Positions 26,651 to 35,216 are shown, numbered from the stretch's first letter. The stretch is DNA of 48,597 nt from Acidobacteriota bacterium (GCA_011523845.1 WTFV01000186.1:1-48597), one strand, 5' to 3'. The notes: a model not told the origin generated them from the sequence alone. A program made the numbers and translations.

Positions 26651-26927
26651 TCCGGATACCGCTCCGGACCTGTCCCTGGATGATTGGCCGGACAAGTTCG
26701 CCCGGGCGACGGTCCGCCGCGGCCGGCCACCGGTGGCCAGACCGAAAGTATCCACCACCATCCGTCTGTCGCAGGACGTGATCGACCACTTCAAGGCCGG
26801 CGGCCGCGGCTGGCAGACGCGGATCGATGCCGCGCTTCGCGAGTGGATCGGAGAGCAGGACACCGTGACGCGGTTTGAAGTGGAAGGAAGAAAGGTGGAG
26901 CGAGATGACGGACGTGGGATGACATGA
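26613..26927 (+). CDS. brnA: BrnA-family antitoxin
   Basis: 104-aa antitoxin. The acidic, disordered N-terminus (DPDTAPDLSLDDWPDKFA) binds the toxin. The C-terminal ribbon-helix-helix domain is visible as VSTTIRLSQDVIDHFKAGG, then RGWQTRIDAALREWI, the BrnA DNA-binding signature. It overlaps brnT by 38 nt in another frame. The complex should autorepress from the AT-rich region before brnT. The pair appears intact, unlike other TA loci in this window. Confidence 0.9.
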   Translation: MTENEHSTAPGSDPDTAPDLSLDDWPDKFARATVRRGRPPVARPKVSTTIRLSQDVIDHFKAGGRGWQTRIDAALREWIGEQDTVTRFEVEGRKVERDDGRGMT

Positions 26928-26943
26928 CCAAGATGAACATGGT

Positions 26944-27270
26944 GTGGATCGCCGTCGCGCATTGCCTACACCCCGAAGTCCGTTCTGCAAGTACAGTTTC
27001 CAAGGAGGAGATCCGGGAGCAATGGCCCTGCACCCAGCATGTACTCCAGAGGGAGAGTCATGCAATCATGTCGGCGGCGGGTGTATGCATCCTGTTGTGG
27101 TTCACCATGAGCTGGGACATGCCTTGGGGTTTCATCATACATCCGAACACTACGGAGACCTGATGGGGCGGGGAGGACGAGCGTTCACCGAACGGTTGAC
27201 CTTTCACGCTCGGCTCGCGTACCGAGCCGGCCGCGGCGTTTCGTATCAGGGCTGGCCCCTGTGTCAAACA
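26944..27270 (+). pseudogene. Remnant of a zinc metalloprotease (metzincin) catalytic region
   Basis: The frame reads MALHPACTP from ATG 27022 (preceded by AAGGAGG) and then VVVHHELGHALGFHH, a complete H-E-x-x-H-x-x-G-x-x-H zinc site. Shortly after comes HYGDLMGRGG, a plausible Met-turn, and LTFHARLAYRAGRGVSYQG. Only about 80 residues look protease-like; the N-terminal half of a catalytic domain is missing and the frame then runs on into antisense of the Uma2 gene. I read it as a degraded or truncated gene. The extent to the right is approximate. Confidence 0.5.
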
Positions 27271-27311
27271 GTAGTGCGGCGATACCGCAACGACGCTGCA
27301 CGCCCCGAGCG

Positions 27312-28082
27312 TCAACCGGACCGCTTGCGAAGGAGCGCTTCCAGTTCCGCCACCCGCGCCTCGGCGGCTGTGGCCCGCGCTTCGGCGGCCAGACGAGCCG
27401 CGGATTCCGTCGCGCGGTCTTCGGCCGCGGCCGCCGCGCGCGTTTCGGCGGCCGCAACGCGGGTTTCCGCCGCCAGACGGCCCGCGGCTTCTTCGTCGTG
27501 GCTGCGCAGGACGTCACCCGTCGCCGGATCGCGGAAGCGCATCTCCCGCCCCGGCCCCGCCCGCAGCTCCAGCGCCAACGTTTCGCTGCGGAGCGTCAGG
27601 GCGCCGTCCGGTGCAGTCAACGCCGGTTGACGAACGTAGCCCGACCGCGTCAACCGCTCCCCCTGCAGGCGCGCCGGCAGGTACCCGCCCGTCGGGTCGT
27701 ACTGCCAGTACTCGCGCACCCCGAGCCGCGCATACACCGACCGCTTCCGCCCCAGGTCGTCCCGCCACGTGCTCGGCGAGGCCACCTCCAGCACGAAGGA
27801 CGGCGCCCGCCCCTCCTCCCACAGCTTGTAGTTGAGCCGGTCGCGCTTCTCCACGCCGAACACCACGAACACGTCCGGGGCGATCGACACCCGCGGGTTG
27901 CCTTCCTCGTAGTAGATCAGAAGATCCCCGGAGACGTACACGTCCCGGCGTTCCCTGAAGTGGCGCATCAGCGCGCCGATCCCGTACATGATGGCGCTGC
28001 GCTGGGCGTCGTTCTCCGCCATCGGCTTGCCGTCCGAGCTCGGGTAGTGGATCGGCACGGCGGCAGGTGCAGGCTGGATCAT
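27312..28082 (-). CDS. Uma2-family (DUF820) protein with coiled-coil tail
   Basis: 256 aa. The Uma2 restriction-endonuclease-like core is visible: APDVFVVFGVEKRD, then FVLEVASPSTWRDD (D...E-x-x-S core) and KRSVYARLGVREYWQYDP. The last 70 residues are Ala/Arg/Glu-rich heptads (AAETRVAAAETRAAAAAEDR) forming a coiled coil. Uma2 proteins are numerous in cyanobacteria, Chloroflexi and Acidobacteriota and have no established cellular role. I chose ATG 28082 (MIQPAPAAVP); the frame remains open to 28118. Confidence 0.87.
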   Translation of the reverse strand: MIQPAPAAVPIHYPSSDGKPMAENDAQRSAIMYGIGALMRHFRERRDVYVSGDLLIYYEEGNPRVSIAPDVFVVFGVEKRDRLNYKLWEEGRAPSFVLEVASPSTWRDDLGRKRSVYARLGVREYWQYDPTGGYLPARLQGERLTRSGYVRQPALTAPDGALTLRSETLALELRAGPGREMRFRDPATGDVLRSHDEEAAGRLAAETRVAAAETRAAAAAEDRATESAARLAAEARATAAEARVAELEALLRKRSG

Positions 28083-28213
28083 CGCGGGGCCCCCTCCAGG
28101 CGGCGCGGCTGCGCGCACGACTCCTCCAAGCTACCACACGCTGTGACGCCGCTTTCCGGTCAGGCGTACGCGGAGGAGAGAAAGCACGCATCGTGCCAAC
28201 CTGTCGGGCGACG

Positions 28214-29008
28214 TCACTGACGGTCGGCGATGCCGGCGGCCGCGCCCGTCACCGAGATCAGCCAGTCCCGCTCGATGCGACGGACGACCGCATCTACGCC
28301 GTAGACCTCGGCCAGGCGGGCCGGCGTCAACGTCGCCTCGGGGGAACCGTCCGCGACGATCCGGCCGTCCGCCATCCAGAGCAGGCGGTCGGCGATCCGC
28401 GCCGCGAGCGCCGCGTCGTGCATCACCACCAGGACGCCGCGGCCGGCATCGGCGCCCGCGCGCAGCAACTGCATAACCTGGTGCTGGTGCAGGGGATCGA
28501 GGGCCGCGGTCGGCTCGTCCGCGAGCAGGAACGGGGCGTCCGCGGCCAACGCCCGCGCCACGTGCACGCGCGCCAGCTCGCCGCCGGAAAGCGTGGTGCA
28601 GGGTCGCTCGACGAACCGCTCCAGATCGCACGCCCGAACGGCACGCGCGAGCGCCTCTTCGTCGGCGGCGCCCAATCGGTCCGGCGTGGCGCCGTAGGCG
28701 AAACGGCCCAGGGCAACGACGTCGCGCACCCGCACCGGCCACGCCAGCGGACGCACTTGCGGCAGGTAGGCGATGCTCCGCGCCCGCGCGCACGGCGACA
28801 TGCGAACCGGGTCGTCCTTTCCGACGCGGACCTCGCCGGCGGCCCGCGGGGTCAGTCCCAACACGGCGCGCAGCACCGTCGTCTTGCCCGCGCCGTTCGC
28901 CCCCAGCAACGCCACCAGCTCGCCGGCGCGAAGGCGCCAGGACGCATCGCGCACCACCTGGCGGCCGCCGAGGCTCACGCACAGTCGGTCGACGGCCAGC
29001 TCAGCCAT
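28214..29008 (-). CDS. btuD: Cobalamin ABC transporter ATP-binding protein (BtuD-like)
   Basis: 264 aa. Walker A GANGAGKTT at 36-44, Q-loop near 84 (YLPQVRPLAW), signature LSGGE at 140-144, Walker B LLADEP at 161-166, and H-loop His near 197 (VVMHDAA). This is the FecCD/BtuCD class that drives import of corrinoids, haem or siderophores. The start overlaps the permease stop by 8 nt. The presence of a cobalamin riboswitch, CbiB and CbiZ nearby makes cobalamin the likely cargo. Confidence 0.9.
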   Translation of the reverse strand: MAELAVDRLCVSLGGRQVVRDASWRLRAGELVALLGANGAGKTTVLRAVLGLTPRAAGEVRVGKDDPVRMSPCARARSIAYLPQVRPLAWPVRVRDVVALGRFAYGATPDRLGAADEEALARAVRACDLERFVERPCTTLSGGELARVHVARALAADAPFLLADEPTAALDPLHQHQVMQLLRAGADAGRGVLVVMHDAALAARIADRLLWMADGRIVADGSPEATLTPARLAEVYGVDAVVRRIERDWLISVTGAAAGIADRQ

Positions 29009-29996
29009 TCCCCAGCCGTCTGCCCGCGGCGATCCAGATGAAGACCGGCGCCCCGATGAGCGCCGCGACCACGCCGAGCCGGAGCTCCGCGGCGGTGGGA
29101 GCCAACCGCACCCCGATGTCCGCCAGCACGAGGATCACGCCGGCCAGCAGCGCCGCCGGCACCAGGGTCCGAGCGGGATCGTGATCCACCAGCCGGCGCA
29201 CCAGGTGCGGCGCGACGATCCCGACGAATCCGATGGCGCCGGCCGTCGCGACCGCCGCCCCGGTGGCCAGCCCGGCCCCGACCACCACCAGCCGGCGCGC
29301 GCGCCGGAGGTCGACGCCGGCGCCGGCCGCCGCCTCCTCGCCCAAGGTCAACGCCGAGAGGTCACGCCGCGCCGCCAGCAGCAGGGCGAAACCGGCCGCG
29401 AGGAAAGGTGCGGCCAGCAGCAGGTCGTCGAAGCTCCGGTTGGCGACGCTGCCCAGGGTCCAGTTGAGCATGTCCGCAAGCGAGAACGGGTTGGGAGCCA
29501 GGTTCATCAGCAGCGCCATCATCGCGCCGGCGAAGCTCGACAGGCCGATGCCCACCAGGATCAGCGTCAACACCGACCCGACGCGGACCGCGGCGGCCGT
29601 CAGCAGCGCAGTGGCGGCCAGGGCTCCGGCTATCGCCGCCACCGGCAGCGCGAACGCGCCCACCTGCACCAGCCCGTAGTAGATGACGAAGGTGGCGGCG
29701 AGCGACGCGGTGGCCGACACGCCCAGCACGCCGGGCTCGGCCAGCGGGTTGCGCAGCAGCCCCTGCAGCGCCGCCCCCGACATGCCGAGCGCCGCCCCGG
29801 TCAGGAGCGCGGCCAGCGCCCGCGGCAGGCGGATCTCCCATACGACGATCAGATCGCCCGGCGCCGCCGCGCCGACCAGGGCGGCGAGCACGCGGCCCAC
29901 CCCCAGACGCGTCGAGCCGAGCAGGCAGGCCGCGGCGGCCGCGGCCAGGCCGGCCGCCGCCAGCAGCCCGATGAGCAATCGGTCGTTCCGCACCAT
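29001..29996 (-). CDS. btuC: Cobalamin ABC transporter permease (BtuC-like, FecCD family)
   Basis: 331-aa inner-membrane protein with about ten hydrophobic spans. Family landmarks: RLPRALAALLTGAALGMSGA followed by LQGLLRNPLAEPGVLGVS, and near the C-terminus GFVGIVAPHLVRRLVDHDPA, the cytoplasmic loop that contacts the ATPase. ATG 29996 (MVRNDRLL) starts just before the first span; the open frame extends 17 codons further. The ATPase gene overlaps its end by 8 nt. The receptor gene ends 124 nt upstream, with duplicated sequence between them. Confidence 0.9.
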   Translation of the reverse strand: MVRNDRLLIGLLAAAGLAAAAAACLLGSTRLGVGRVLAALVGAAAPGDLIVVWEIRLPRALAALLTGAALGMSGAALQGLLRNPLAEPGVLGVSATASLAATFVIYYGLVQVGAFALPVAAIAGALAATALLTAAAVRVGSVLTLILVGIGLSSFAGAMMALLMNLAPNPFSLADMLNWTLGSVANRSFDDLLLAAPFLAAGFALLLAARRDLSALTLGEEAAAGAGVDLRRARRLVVVGAGLATGAAVATAGAIGFVGIVAPHLVRRLVDHDPARTLVPAALLAGVILVLADIGVRLAPTAAELRLGVVAALIGAPVFIWIAAGRRLGNG

Positions 29997-30030
29997 GATT
30001 CCGCCCGGGAGTCCCCCGGCCCTCCGCACT

Positions 30031-30139
30031 TCACGCTCGACCCGCAATGCCGGCTGCGGATCAGCCGCCGAGCGTGAACCGCCTCCAGCGTTTCGCCACG
30101 TCGCAATGCCGGCCGCGGATCAGCCGCCGAGCGTGAACC
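30031..30139. repeat. Tandem duplication of the btuB 3' end, with a 10-bp inverted repeat
   Basis: A 38-nt segment at 30102-30139, holding the last codons and stop of the receptor gene, recurs almost exactly at 30043-30080 (period 59). Both copies can encode FTLGG then a stop. Separately, TTCACGCTCG (30031-30040) pairs with CGAGCGTGAA (30069-30078), a 10-bp inverted repeat that could form a hairpin downstream of the receptor gene. No T-run follows, so it is not a standard terminator. Confidence 0.75.
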
Positions 30140-32660
30140 TCCCGCCCGCGACAACCGCCCGCGGAAGACCCGGATACCCGAGCGCGCTGTCGTAGACCGC
30201 GTCGGTGGCGTTGTCGATGCGTACGAACAGCGTCAGGTCGTCGTGCACCCGTACCTGCCCGCCGAGGGTGAGGAGCGCGTAGCCCGGATTGACGGTGATG
30301 TCGACGGGGCGCCCGTCGGACACCCGCTGCAGGCCGAGAAACGCGCTGTCGTGCCGGTCGCCGACCACCTGCAGAGTCAGGTGCAGGCTGGTGCGCCCCC
30401 CCATGTAGTCGACCCGCAGGTGGCCGCTGTGCCGGGGGCGGCGCAGCAGGGGCTGCCCCGGCTGGAACTGCTCGCTCGTGCTGGCGCTGGACACCACCTC
30501 GGTGTCGACCAGGGCGTAGGCGGAACTGGCCGTCAGCCCGCTCACCGGACGCTGCAGCCCGAACTCGATTTCGAGGCCGGCGGCCCGCGAGCCGTCGATG
30601 TTGACGTAGTCCGCGACGCCGTCCCCCCCTCCGCCGAGCGATGGAGCGTAGGCGATCTGCTCGGTGTAATCGTTGCTGAACCAGGTGGCCCTGGTGAGCC
30701 AGCGCTGATCGGCGAAAGTGAGCTCCGCTCCGACGTCGGCTGTCACCGCCTGCTCGGGTTGCAGCGACAGGTCGCCGTCCACCCACTGCGAGCCGTACAA
30801 CTGCGCAAAGGTGGGGTTCTTGATGCCCCTGCCGAGGTTCGCCGAAACCTTGACCGACGAGAGGATCCCCGCGCGCACCGGCACCGGATAGCCCCCCGCG
30901 GACAGCTTCGGGTTGACAGCCGCCCCGTAGTGGGCGTTGTCGTCGACCCGCGCGCCGCCGGTCACGAACCACGCATCGGCGACCGCGAGCTGCTGCTGGA
31001 CGAAGTACGAGTGGTTCTCGACCCGCTGCGCGCGGTGGAGCGCGTTGGTCTCGCGGTAGTAGTCGTAGCCGGCGCTCAGGACCTGCCGGTCCAGCCAGGT
31101 CGCGTTGACCTGGTAGCGCGCCGCCGGCCGCCGGAGCTGCGTCTCGAGGTTGAACGGGTAGTCGTAGCCGCTGTACGGTCCGCTCTGCGCGAGGAATCGG
31201 CCGGCGCCGAGGAGTGATGGATCGGCGGCGAGCGCGTCGAAGGCCGGCTGGTCGAGGAGGCGTACGAGCCGGGGACCCGACGGATACAGGGCCCCGGGCC
31301 GCCCTTCCAGTACCGCCCGCACCGTATACCGCGGGTCGGCGATCCCGTCGTCCGACTGGCGGCCGGCGCGGAAATAGCTGGCGGCAAACGCGTGGTCGAC
31401 GCGGGATCCGAGTCGCTGTTTCAGATCGAGATGCCAGGTCAGCGCATCGGTGTCGTAGCCGGTGCCGGTGTCGCCCGGGGCATAGGTGATCGGCCCGACC
31501 GAGTTGGCCCGGGCGCTGCTGTAGCGGAAACCGGACCGCAGTCGCGAGTGGTCGCCCAGAAGCGCTCCCACGTTACCGTCGAGCGCCTGCTGGTCGAAGC
31601 GGTCGGGCTCGGCCAGGCGATCCTGGAACGCGCCGTCGGTCGAACGGTGCGCGACGCCGAGCTGATAGTCGAGGCGCCGCCGGGCGCCGCCGAGGAGCCG
31701 CAGGTCGCCTCGTGACGTGCCGAACGAGCCGGCTTCGACGGAACCGGCCAGACGCGGCCCGCTGTCGGGCGCACCGCGCTTCGTGAAGATCTGGATGACC
31801 GAGCCGATCGCGTCCGATCCGTAGAGTGCGGACTGGGCGCCGCGCACCACCTCGACCCGATCGATCTCGCCGGCCGACACCCGGCTGAAGTCGTAGGCGC
31901 CGCCGTCGGCGTTCACCCGCACGCCGTCGATCAGCACCTGGTTGTAGTCGGACTCGCCTCCCCGCACGAAGACCGAGGCAATCGAGCCCTCCCGGCCGGT
32001 CGACTGCACGCCGAGGCCCGGCACATGCCGCAGCAGGTCGGCTACCGAATGGCTGCCGAGGCGCCGGATGTCCTCCGCGTCGAAGACGGCGTGCGACTCG
32101 GTGACCACCGCCCGGCGCTCGGGCGTGCGCGAGGCGGTGACGACGACCGTGTCCTGCAACGGCGCGAGGTCGAGCTCGAAATCGACGACCGCCGCGCCGC
32201 CGCCCAGGGTCACGGCGGCATGCGTCGGAGCGAACCCGGCGAGTCGCGCGGTCACATGCTCGGCGCCCGCCCCCGGGAGCTCCAGACGGTAGCGGCCGTC
32301 CGCGCCGGTAGTGGCGACCGCCAGCACCCGCAGACCGCGCAATGCCTCGATCGTGGCGCCGGGCAGCACGCCGCCGGACGGATCGGTCACGACGCCGGTG
32401 ACGACGACTGGGACCTGGGCGGCGGCCGGCGCGACGGCGGCAGGAACCTGGGCGGCGGCCGGCGCGACGGCGGCAGAACCCTGAGCGGCGGCCGGCGCGA
32501 CGGCGGCAGAACCCTGAGCGGCGGCCGGCGCCACGACGGCAGAACCCTGAGCGGCGGCCGGCGCCACGACGGCTGCACTCAGGGCGAACAGGAAGAGGAA
32601 AGAGCGTGAGAACGTGCTGCGGAAAGCCGGACGAGCGAACGGCGGGGCGCAATCGGCCAC
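30120..32660 (-). CDS. btuB: TonB-dependent outer-membrane receptor, BtuB-like
   Basis: 846 aa. Signal peptide (SRSFLFLFALSAAVVAPAAAQ), then an 11-residue repeat region, a carboxypeptidase-regulatory-like beta domain at about 84-160 (VTGVVTDPSGGVLPGATIEA), the plug at about 175-300 (VFVRGGESDYNQVLIDGVRV, VEVVRGAQSALYGSDAIGSV) and a C-terminal 22-strand barrel. The plug pattern is that of BtuB. The start is GTG 32660 with AGGAGG 5 nt upstream. A cobalamin riboswitch sits in the leader, so expression should fall when B12 is plentiful. The last residues end in FTLGG rather than a strong terminal aromatic. Confidence 0.9.
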   Translation of the reverse strand: MADCAPPFARPAFRSTFSRSFLFLFALSAAVVAPAAAQGSAVVAPAAAQGSAAVAPAAAQGSAAVAPAAAQVPAAVAPAAAQVPVVVTGVVTDPSGGVLPGATIEALRGLRVLAVATTGADGRYRLELPGAGAEHVTARLAGFAPTHAAVTLGGGAAVVDFELDLAPLQDTVVVTASRTPERRAVVTESHAVFDAEDIRRLGSHSVADLLRHVPGLGVQSTGREGSIASVFVRGGESDYNQVLIDGVRVNADGGAYDFSRVSAGEIDRVEVVRGAQSALYGSDAIGSVIQIFTKRGAPDSGPRLAGSVEAGSFGTSRGDLRLLGGARRRLDYQLGVAHRSTDGAFQDRLAEPDRFDQQALDGNVGALLGDHSRLRSGFRYSSARANSVGPITYAPGDTGTGYDTDALTWHLDLKQRLGSRVDHAFAASYFRAGRQSDDGIADPRYTVRAVLEGRPGALYPSGPRLVRLLDQPAFDALAADPSLLGAGRFLAQSGPYSGYDYPFNLETQLRRPAARYQVNATWLDRQVLSAGYDYYRETNALHRAQRVENHSYFVQQQLAVADAWFVTGGARVDDNAHYGAAVNPKLSAGGYPVPVRAGILSSVKVSANLGRGIKNPTFAQLYGSQWVDGDLSLQPEQAVTADVGAELTFADQRWLTRATWFSNDYTEQIAYAPSLGGGGDGVADYVNIDGSRAAGLEIEFGLQRPVSGLTASSAYALVDTEVVSSASTSEQFQPGQPLLRRPRHSGHLRVDYMGGRTSLHLTLQVVGDRHDSAFLGLQRVSDGRPVDITVNPGYALLTLGGQVRVHDDLTLFVRIDNATDAVYDSALGYPGLPRAVVAGGRFTLGG
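32413..32577 (-). repeat. Five 33-bp tandem repeats after the btuB signal peptide
   Basis: Five 33-bp units (32413, 32446, 32479, 32512, 32545) encode the 11-residue unit (V/G)(P/S)A(A/V)VAPAAAQ. Each ends in A-P-A-A-A-Q, which is the signal-peptidase cleavage sequence itself. Units 1-2 and 3-5 form two sequence sub-types. It is an in-frame minisatellite, so copy number could change without breaking the receptor frame. Confidence 0.9.
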
Positions 32661-32698
32661 AGTTCCTCCTTTGCTTCCCCATCGGAAGCGGGGTGAGG

Positions 32699-32853
32699 CG
32701 TGGCCAAGCCGGTCTCCTGGCTTGCAGGGTCGCGCCTACTCTCCGCGCCTTCCCGTCCTCACCGGACAGTGGCGGTCGTGCGGATTTCGTACCTGCTCAC
32801 AGTTGCGAGGGCAGCGTCGGCATCGCACCGAACTTCCCGAGCACCTGGCCACG
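32699..32853 (-). promoter_or_regulatory. Cobalamin (B12/AdoCbl-class) riboswitch
   Basis: On the minus strand the aptamer is closed by a perfect 8-bp P1: CGTGGCCA (32853-32846) with TGGCCACG (32706-32699). Between them occur the conserved core pieces GGGAAGTTCGGTG, TCGCAACTGTGAG, GCCACTGTCCGG, GGGAAGGCG and AGCCAGGAGACCGGC, in the order of known B12 riboswitches. An extended -10 (TGCTATGAT, TATGAT at 32873-32868) lies just upstream. A small hairpin (GCTTCC/GGAAGC, 32673-32689) between aptamer and the AGGAGG of btuB may form part of the expression platform. It controls the receptor gene directly. Confidence 0.93.
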
Positions 32854-32995
32854 GACGTGAAGTGCGGATCATAGCAGACCTGCGCCGGCCGCCCCGCACC
32901 GCGGGCGCCGCGGTCCGTTCCGGCGGCCCGACCGGCGCCCCTGCAAGGAACAGGGAATCAGCCCACGGGCGGGCCGGTAGTCCTGAACGAGAACG

Positions 32996-33865
32996 TCAGG
33001 AAGAAGGTCCGCTCCCCCTCTCGACGCCGGCCGCCAGCGCCTCGACCGCGTCGGCGAGGAACCAGCCGCCGCAGGAGGTGGTCGCCCCGTCAATCGAGAC
33101 GGTACGCCCGGTTTGCATCCGGCGTACCGCCACCGGATGCCGGAAAGCCGTCCAGAGCTCGTGAGTGGCGTTCTCGAACACGGGCACGGCGTAGACGTCG
33201 GGCGTTTCGTAGGCCAGACGTTCCAGTGGGATCGAGCGCCAGCCGATCCGGTCGTCGAAGTTGTCCAGCCCGGCGGCGTCGATCAGGTGATGCACGAACG
33301 TGCCGGAGCCGGCGGCGACACCCGACGGGGCGAGGTACAGCGCGTCGGCGCCCGGCGCGCTGGCCCGCGCACGCGCGAGCCGGGCGTCCATCTCGGCGAT
33401 CAGCGCTTCGCCGCGGTCAGATACCTCCAACACCATGGCAGCCTGCCGGATCCGGTCGCGGACCGCTTCGATATCCGGTGCGAAGTCGATCTGCAGGACC
33501 GGCACGCCGGCGCGCTCGAAGAACACCGGCGCGCGCGGCCCGCCCCCGTAGTTGCGCACCACCAAGTCCGGCTCCAGCGCCAGGACGTCCTCTGCGCGCG
33601 GTCGGACCGCCGGCAGTCCCGCCGCCTCGGCACGGAGATGGGAGAAGTCCTTGCCCGCATCGGGCGACAGCGCCAGGATGCGCTCGCGATCGGCGAGGCC
33701 GAGCACGAACTGATCGGCGCAGTAGTCGAGGCTGACGATCCGGCCGGCGGGACCGTCCGACTGCGGCCTGGGCGCCGGGGTCCCGCACGCTGCCACGAGG
33801 CCGGCGGCCAGGAGCGGCAGTAGCCGGACAGGGGTCGAGGTACGGGCAACGTAGCGATGCAGCAT
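32996..33865 (-). CDS. btuF: Cobalamin-binding ABC substrate-binding lipoprotein (BtuF-like)
   Basis: 289 aa. Lipoprotein signal peptide with lipobox LVAAC (Cys27). The mature part is a class III binding protein: RIVSLDYCADQFVLGLADRE, then PDLVVRNYGGG, DIEAVRDRIRQAA and the C-terminal lobe (DAAGLDNFDDRIGWRSIPLE). The opening resembles BtuF/FecB-type proteins that deliver corrinoids to BtuCD. It is transcribed towards the riboswitch, which starts about 140 nt after its stop, so it is outside the direct control of that switch. ATG 33865 begins the signal peptide. Confidence 0.87.
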   Translation of the reverse strand: MLHRYVARTSTPVRLLPLLAAGLVAACGTPAPRPQSDGPAGRIVSLDYCADQFVLGLADRERILALSPDAGKDFSHLRAEAAGLPAVRPRAEDVLALEPDLVVRNYGGGPRAPVFFERAGVPVLQIDFAPDIEAVRDRIRQAAMVLEVSDRGEALIAEMDARLARARASAPGADALYLAPSGVAAGSGTFVHHLIDAAGLDNFDDRIGWRSIPLERLAYETPDVYAVPVFENATHELWTAFRHPVAVRRMQTGRTVSIDGATTSCGGWFLADAVEALAAGVERGSGPSS

Positions 33866-33889
33866 CCGGGCTCTCCGCCTCCCAGCCGG

Positions 33890-33964
33890 GTCGAGTCGCA
33901 CCGTCGGACCGACAACACTCGAACAGTCGTGTCGGGTCGCCTCGCCGAACCGACAACACTCGAA
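33890..33964. repeat. Imperfect tandem duplication upstream of btuF
   Basis: A 34-nt unit occurs at 33890-33923 and again at 33931-33964 (period 41). The shared end is CCGACAACACTCGAA and the starts GTCGAGTCGC and GTCGGGTCGC differ by one base. It lies between the btuF start and the PuuD-like gene's stop. It could serve as a binding site, or may be a scar of local duplication. Confidence 0.75.
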
Positions 33965-34037
33965 ACCTGCACCGTATCGGGCGCCTCCGGGGCGTCCGGG
34001 TCCGGGGCCGGCCTGCGCCGGCCCCGAAGCGCCGATG

Positions 34038-34820
34038 TCACATCCCCGAGACGCGGCCGGCGATGCGGTAACAGTGGAAGATGATGTGCCACCCCAGCGC
34101 CACCGCGGCGAGCCAGGCCACCCAGTAGAAGTCGCCCGGGATTCCGAAGTTGCCGCCGAAGAAGGGCGTCGCGTGCTCGTTGGCCATCGCCCACAACAGC
34201 GGGAGCGACATGTAGGTGTTGTGCTTGGAGCGCAGCCCGGCGAGCGCCGGGTCGGCGGCATCCGGGGCCTTGCCGGCCTTCACCGCGGCGATGATTCGCT
34301 GCTGCGCCGGCCAGATCCGGAACCACACGTTGAACGCCATGATCGTCCCGAACATGGCGCCGGTGTGAATCAGGACCGATCGCGGCGGGAATCCGCCGAC
34401 CTCCACGAACATCCAGACGACGATGGCCAGCAGCACGAACGAGACGATCGTGGCGGCGCGGACGTTGGACTTGAGGCCGCTGCTCCAGAGCGCATCGTAG
34501 GCGAAGACCGCCAGGAAGGTCACCGCGATCATCGCGATGGCGGCCGCCCCCCAGCTTGCGTCGGTCTCTATCGCCAGCCCGCCGTGGTAGAAGACGAGCA
34601 GCAACAGCAGGATCCCGGTGATCCAGGTCCAGGCGGCGCCCCACCGGAACCAGAAGAGCGCCCGCGGCATCAGCTCGGGAACCACCTTCTGCTTCGTCGG
34701 CCCGTCGAGCTTCGCGGCCAGCGGCGCGTTCACGAAGTTGAAGAAGTAGAGGTGCCCGATCCAGATGATCCCCACGAACACGTGAAGCCATCGAAAGATG
34801 AACTGCATGCCTTCCATCAT
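34038..34820 (-). CDS. PuuD-like multi-span membrane protein (urate hydroxylase membrane domain)
   Basis: 260-aa inner-membrane protein with about seven or eight spans. It opens MMEGMQFIFRWLHVFVGIIW then IGHLYFFNFVNAPL, the pattern of the N-terminal membrane domain of PuuD (DUF989). Conserved His residues in spans (RWLH, IGH, HTGAMFG, GWHIIFHC) suit haem ligation. Full PuuD carries an extra cytochrome c domain of about 150 aa, which is missing here (no CxxCH). The start has GGAGAG 4 nt upstream. It is embedded between btuF and cbiB; the link to B12 is unclear and it may belong to the molybdenum enzyme's pathway. Confidence 0.8.
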   Translation of the reverse strand: MMEGMQFIFRWLHVFVGIIWIGHLYFFNFVNAPLAAKLDGPTKQKVVPELMPRALFWFRWGAAWTWITGILLLLLVFYHGGLAIETDASWGAAAIAMIAVTFLAVFAYDALWSSGLKSNVRAATIVSFVLLAIVVWMFVEVGGFPPRSVLIHTGAMFGTIMAFNVWFRIWPAQQRIIAAVKAGKAPDAADPALAGLRSKHNTYMSLPLLWAMANEHATPFFGGNFGIPGDFYWVAWLAAVALGWHIIFHCYRIAGRVSGM

Positions 34821-35157
34821 CGTGCTCTCCTCCGTTTCCGGGCGGGTGCCCTGCCGCGATTGTAATGCGCCGTCGGGCGAATCGCCGTCGAAAACGATCG
34901 GGGCTCCCATCCGCCCGCGCGGTCCGCGCGCGGCCCGCGGCGGGTCCGTGTCCCGGCCCGATGCCGTGGGGTTCCGTGCTGCGCGGTGCTTCACCATGAG
35001 CTGCTCGTCCGGAACAGCAGCTCGGCGGTGCTCCCGGCACAGCGCCAGCGCTATCCTGCCCATGCAATGAGGAATGCGGCAACTGGGGCGGCCAGGATCG
35101 CCGCCAGCAGTTCGTCCGGAACAGCAGCCCGGCGGTGCTCCCGGCGCGGCGCCAGCG
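34821..35157. other. 337-bp intergenic region holding a duplicated cbiB end
   Basis: Between the PuuD-like start and the cbiB stop. The right half is copy 1 of a 107-bp duplication (35003-35109). The left half (34861-35000) is GC-rich with no gene recognised; the open frames there are short and without family resemblance. Confidence 0.6.
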
Positions 35158-35216
35158 CTATCCTGCCCAGGCGATGAGGAATGCGGCAACCGCCGCGGCC
35201 AGGAACGCGGCCAGCA
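35003..35216. repeat. 107-bp tandem duplication spanning the cbiB 3' end
   Basis: About 107 bp at 35110-35216 is repeated at 35003-35109 with roughly 90% identity by eye. Copy 2 includes the last 19 or so codons of cbiB (FLAAAVAAFLIAWAG). Copy 1 still encodes a matching tail (ILAAPVAAFLIAWAG) but is beyond the stop. It is therefore a duplicated gene terminus, not an independent element. Confidence 0.85.

Noticed and set aside
30031..30080. Intrinsic terminator after the receptor gene
   Set aside because: The 10-bp inverted repeat has a long loop and no T-run on either strand; it is listed only as a repeat.
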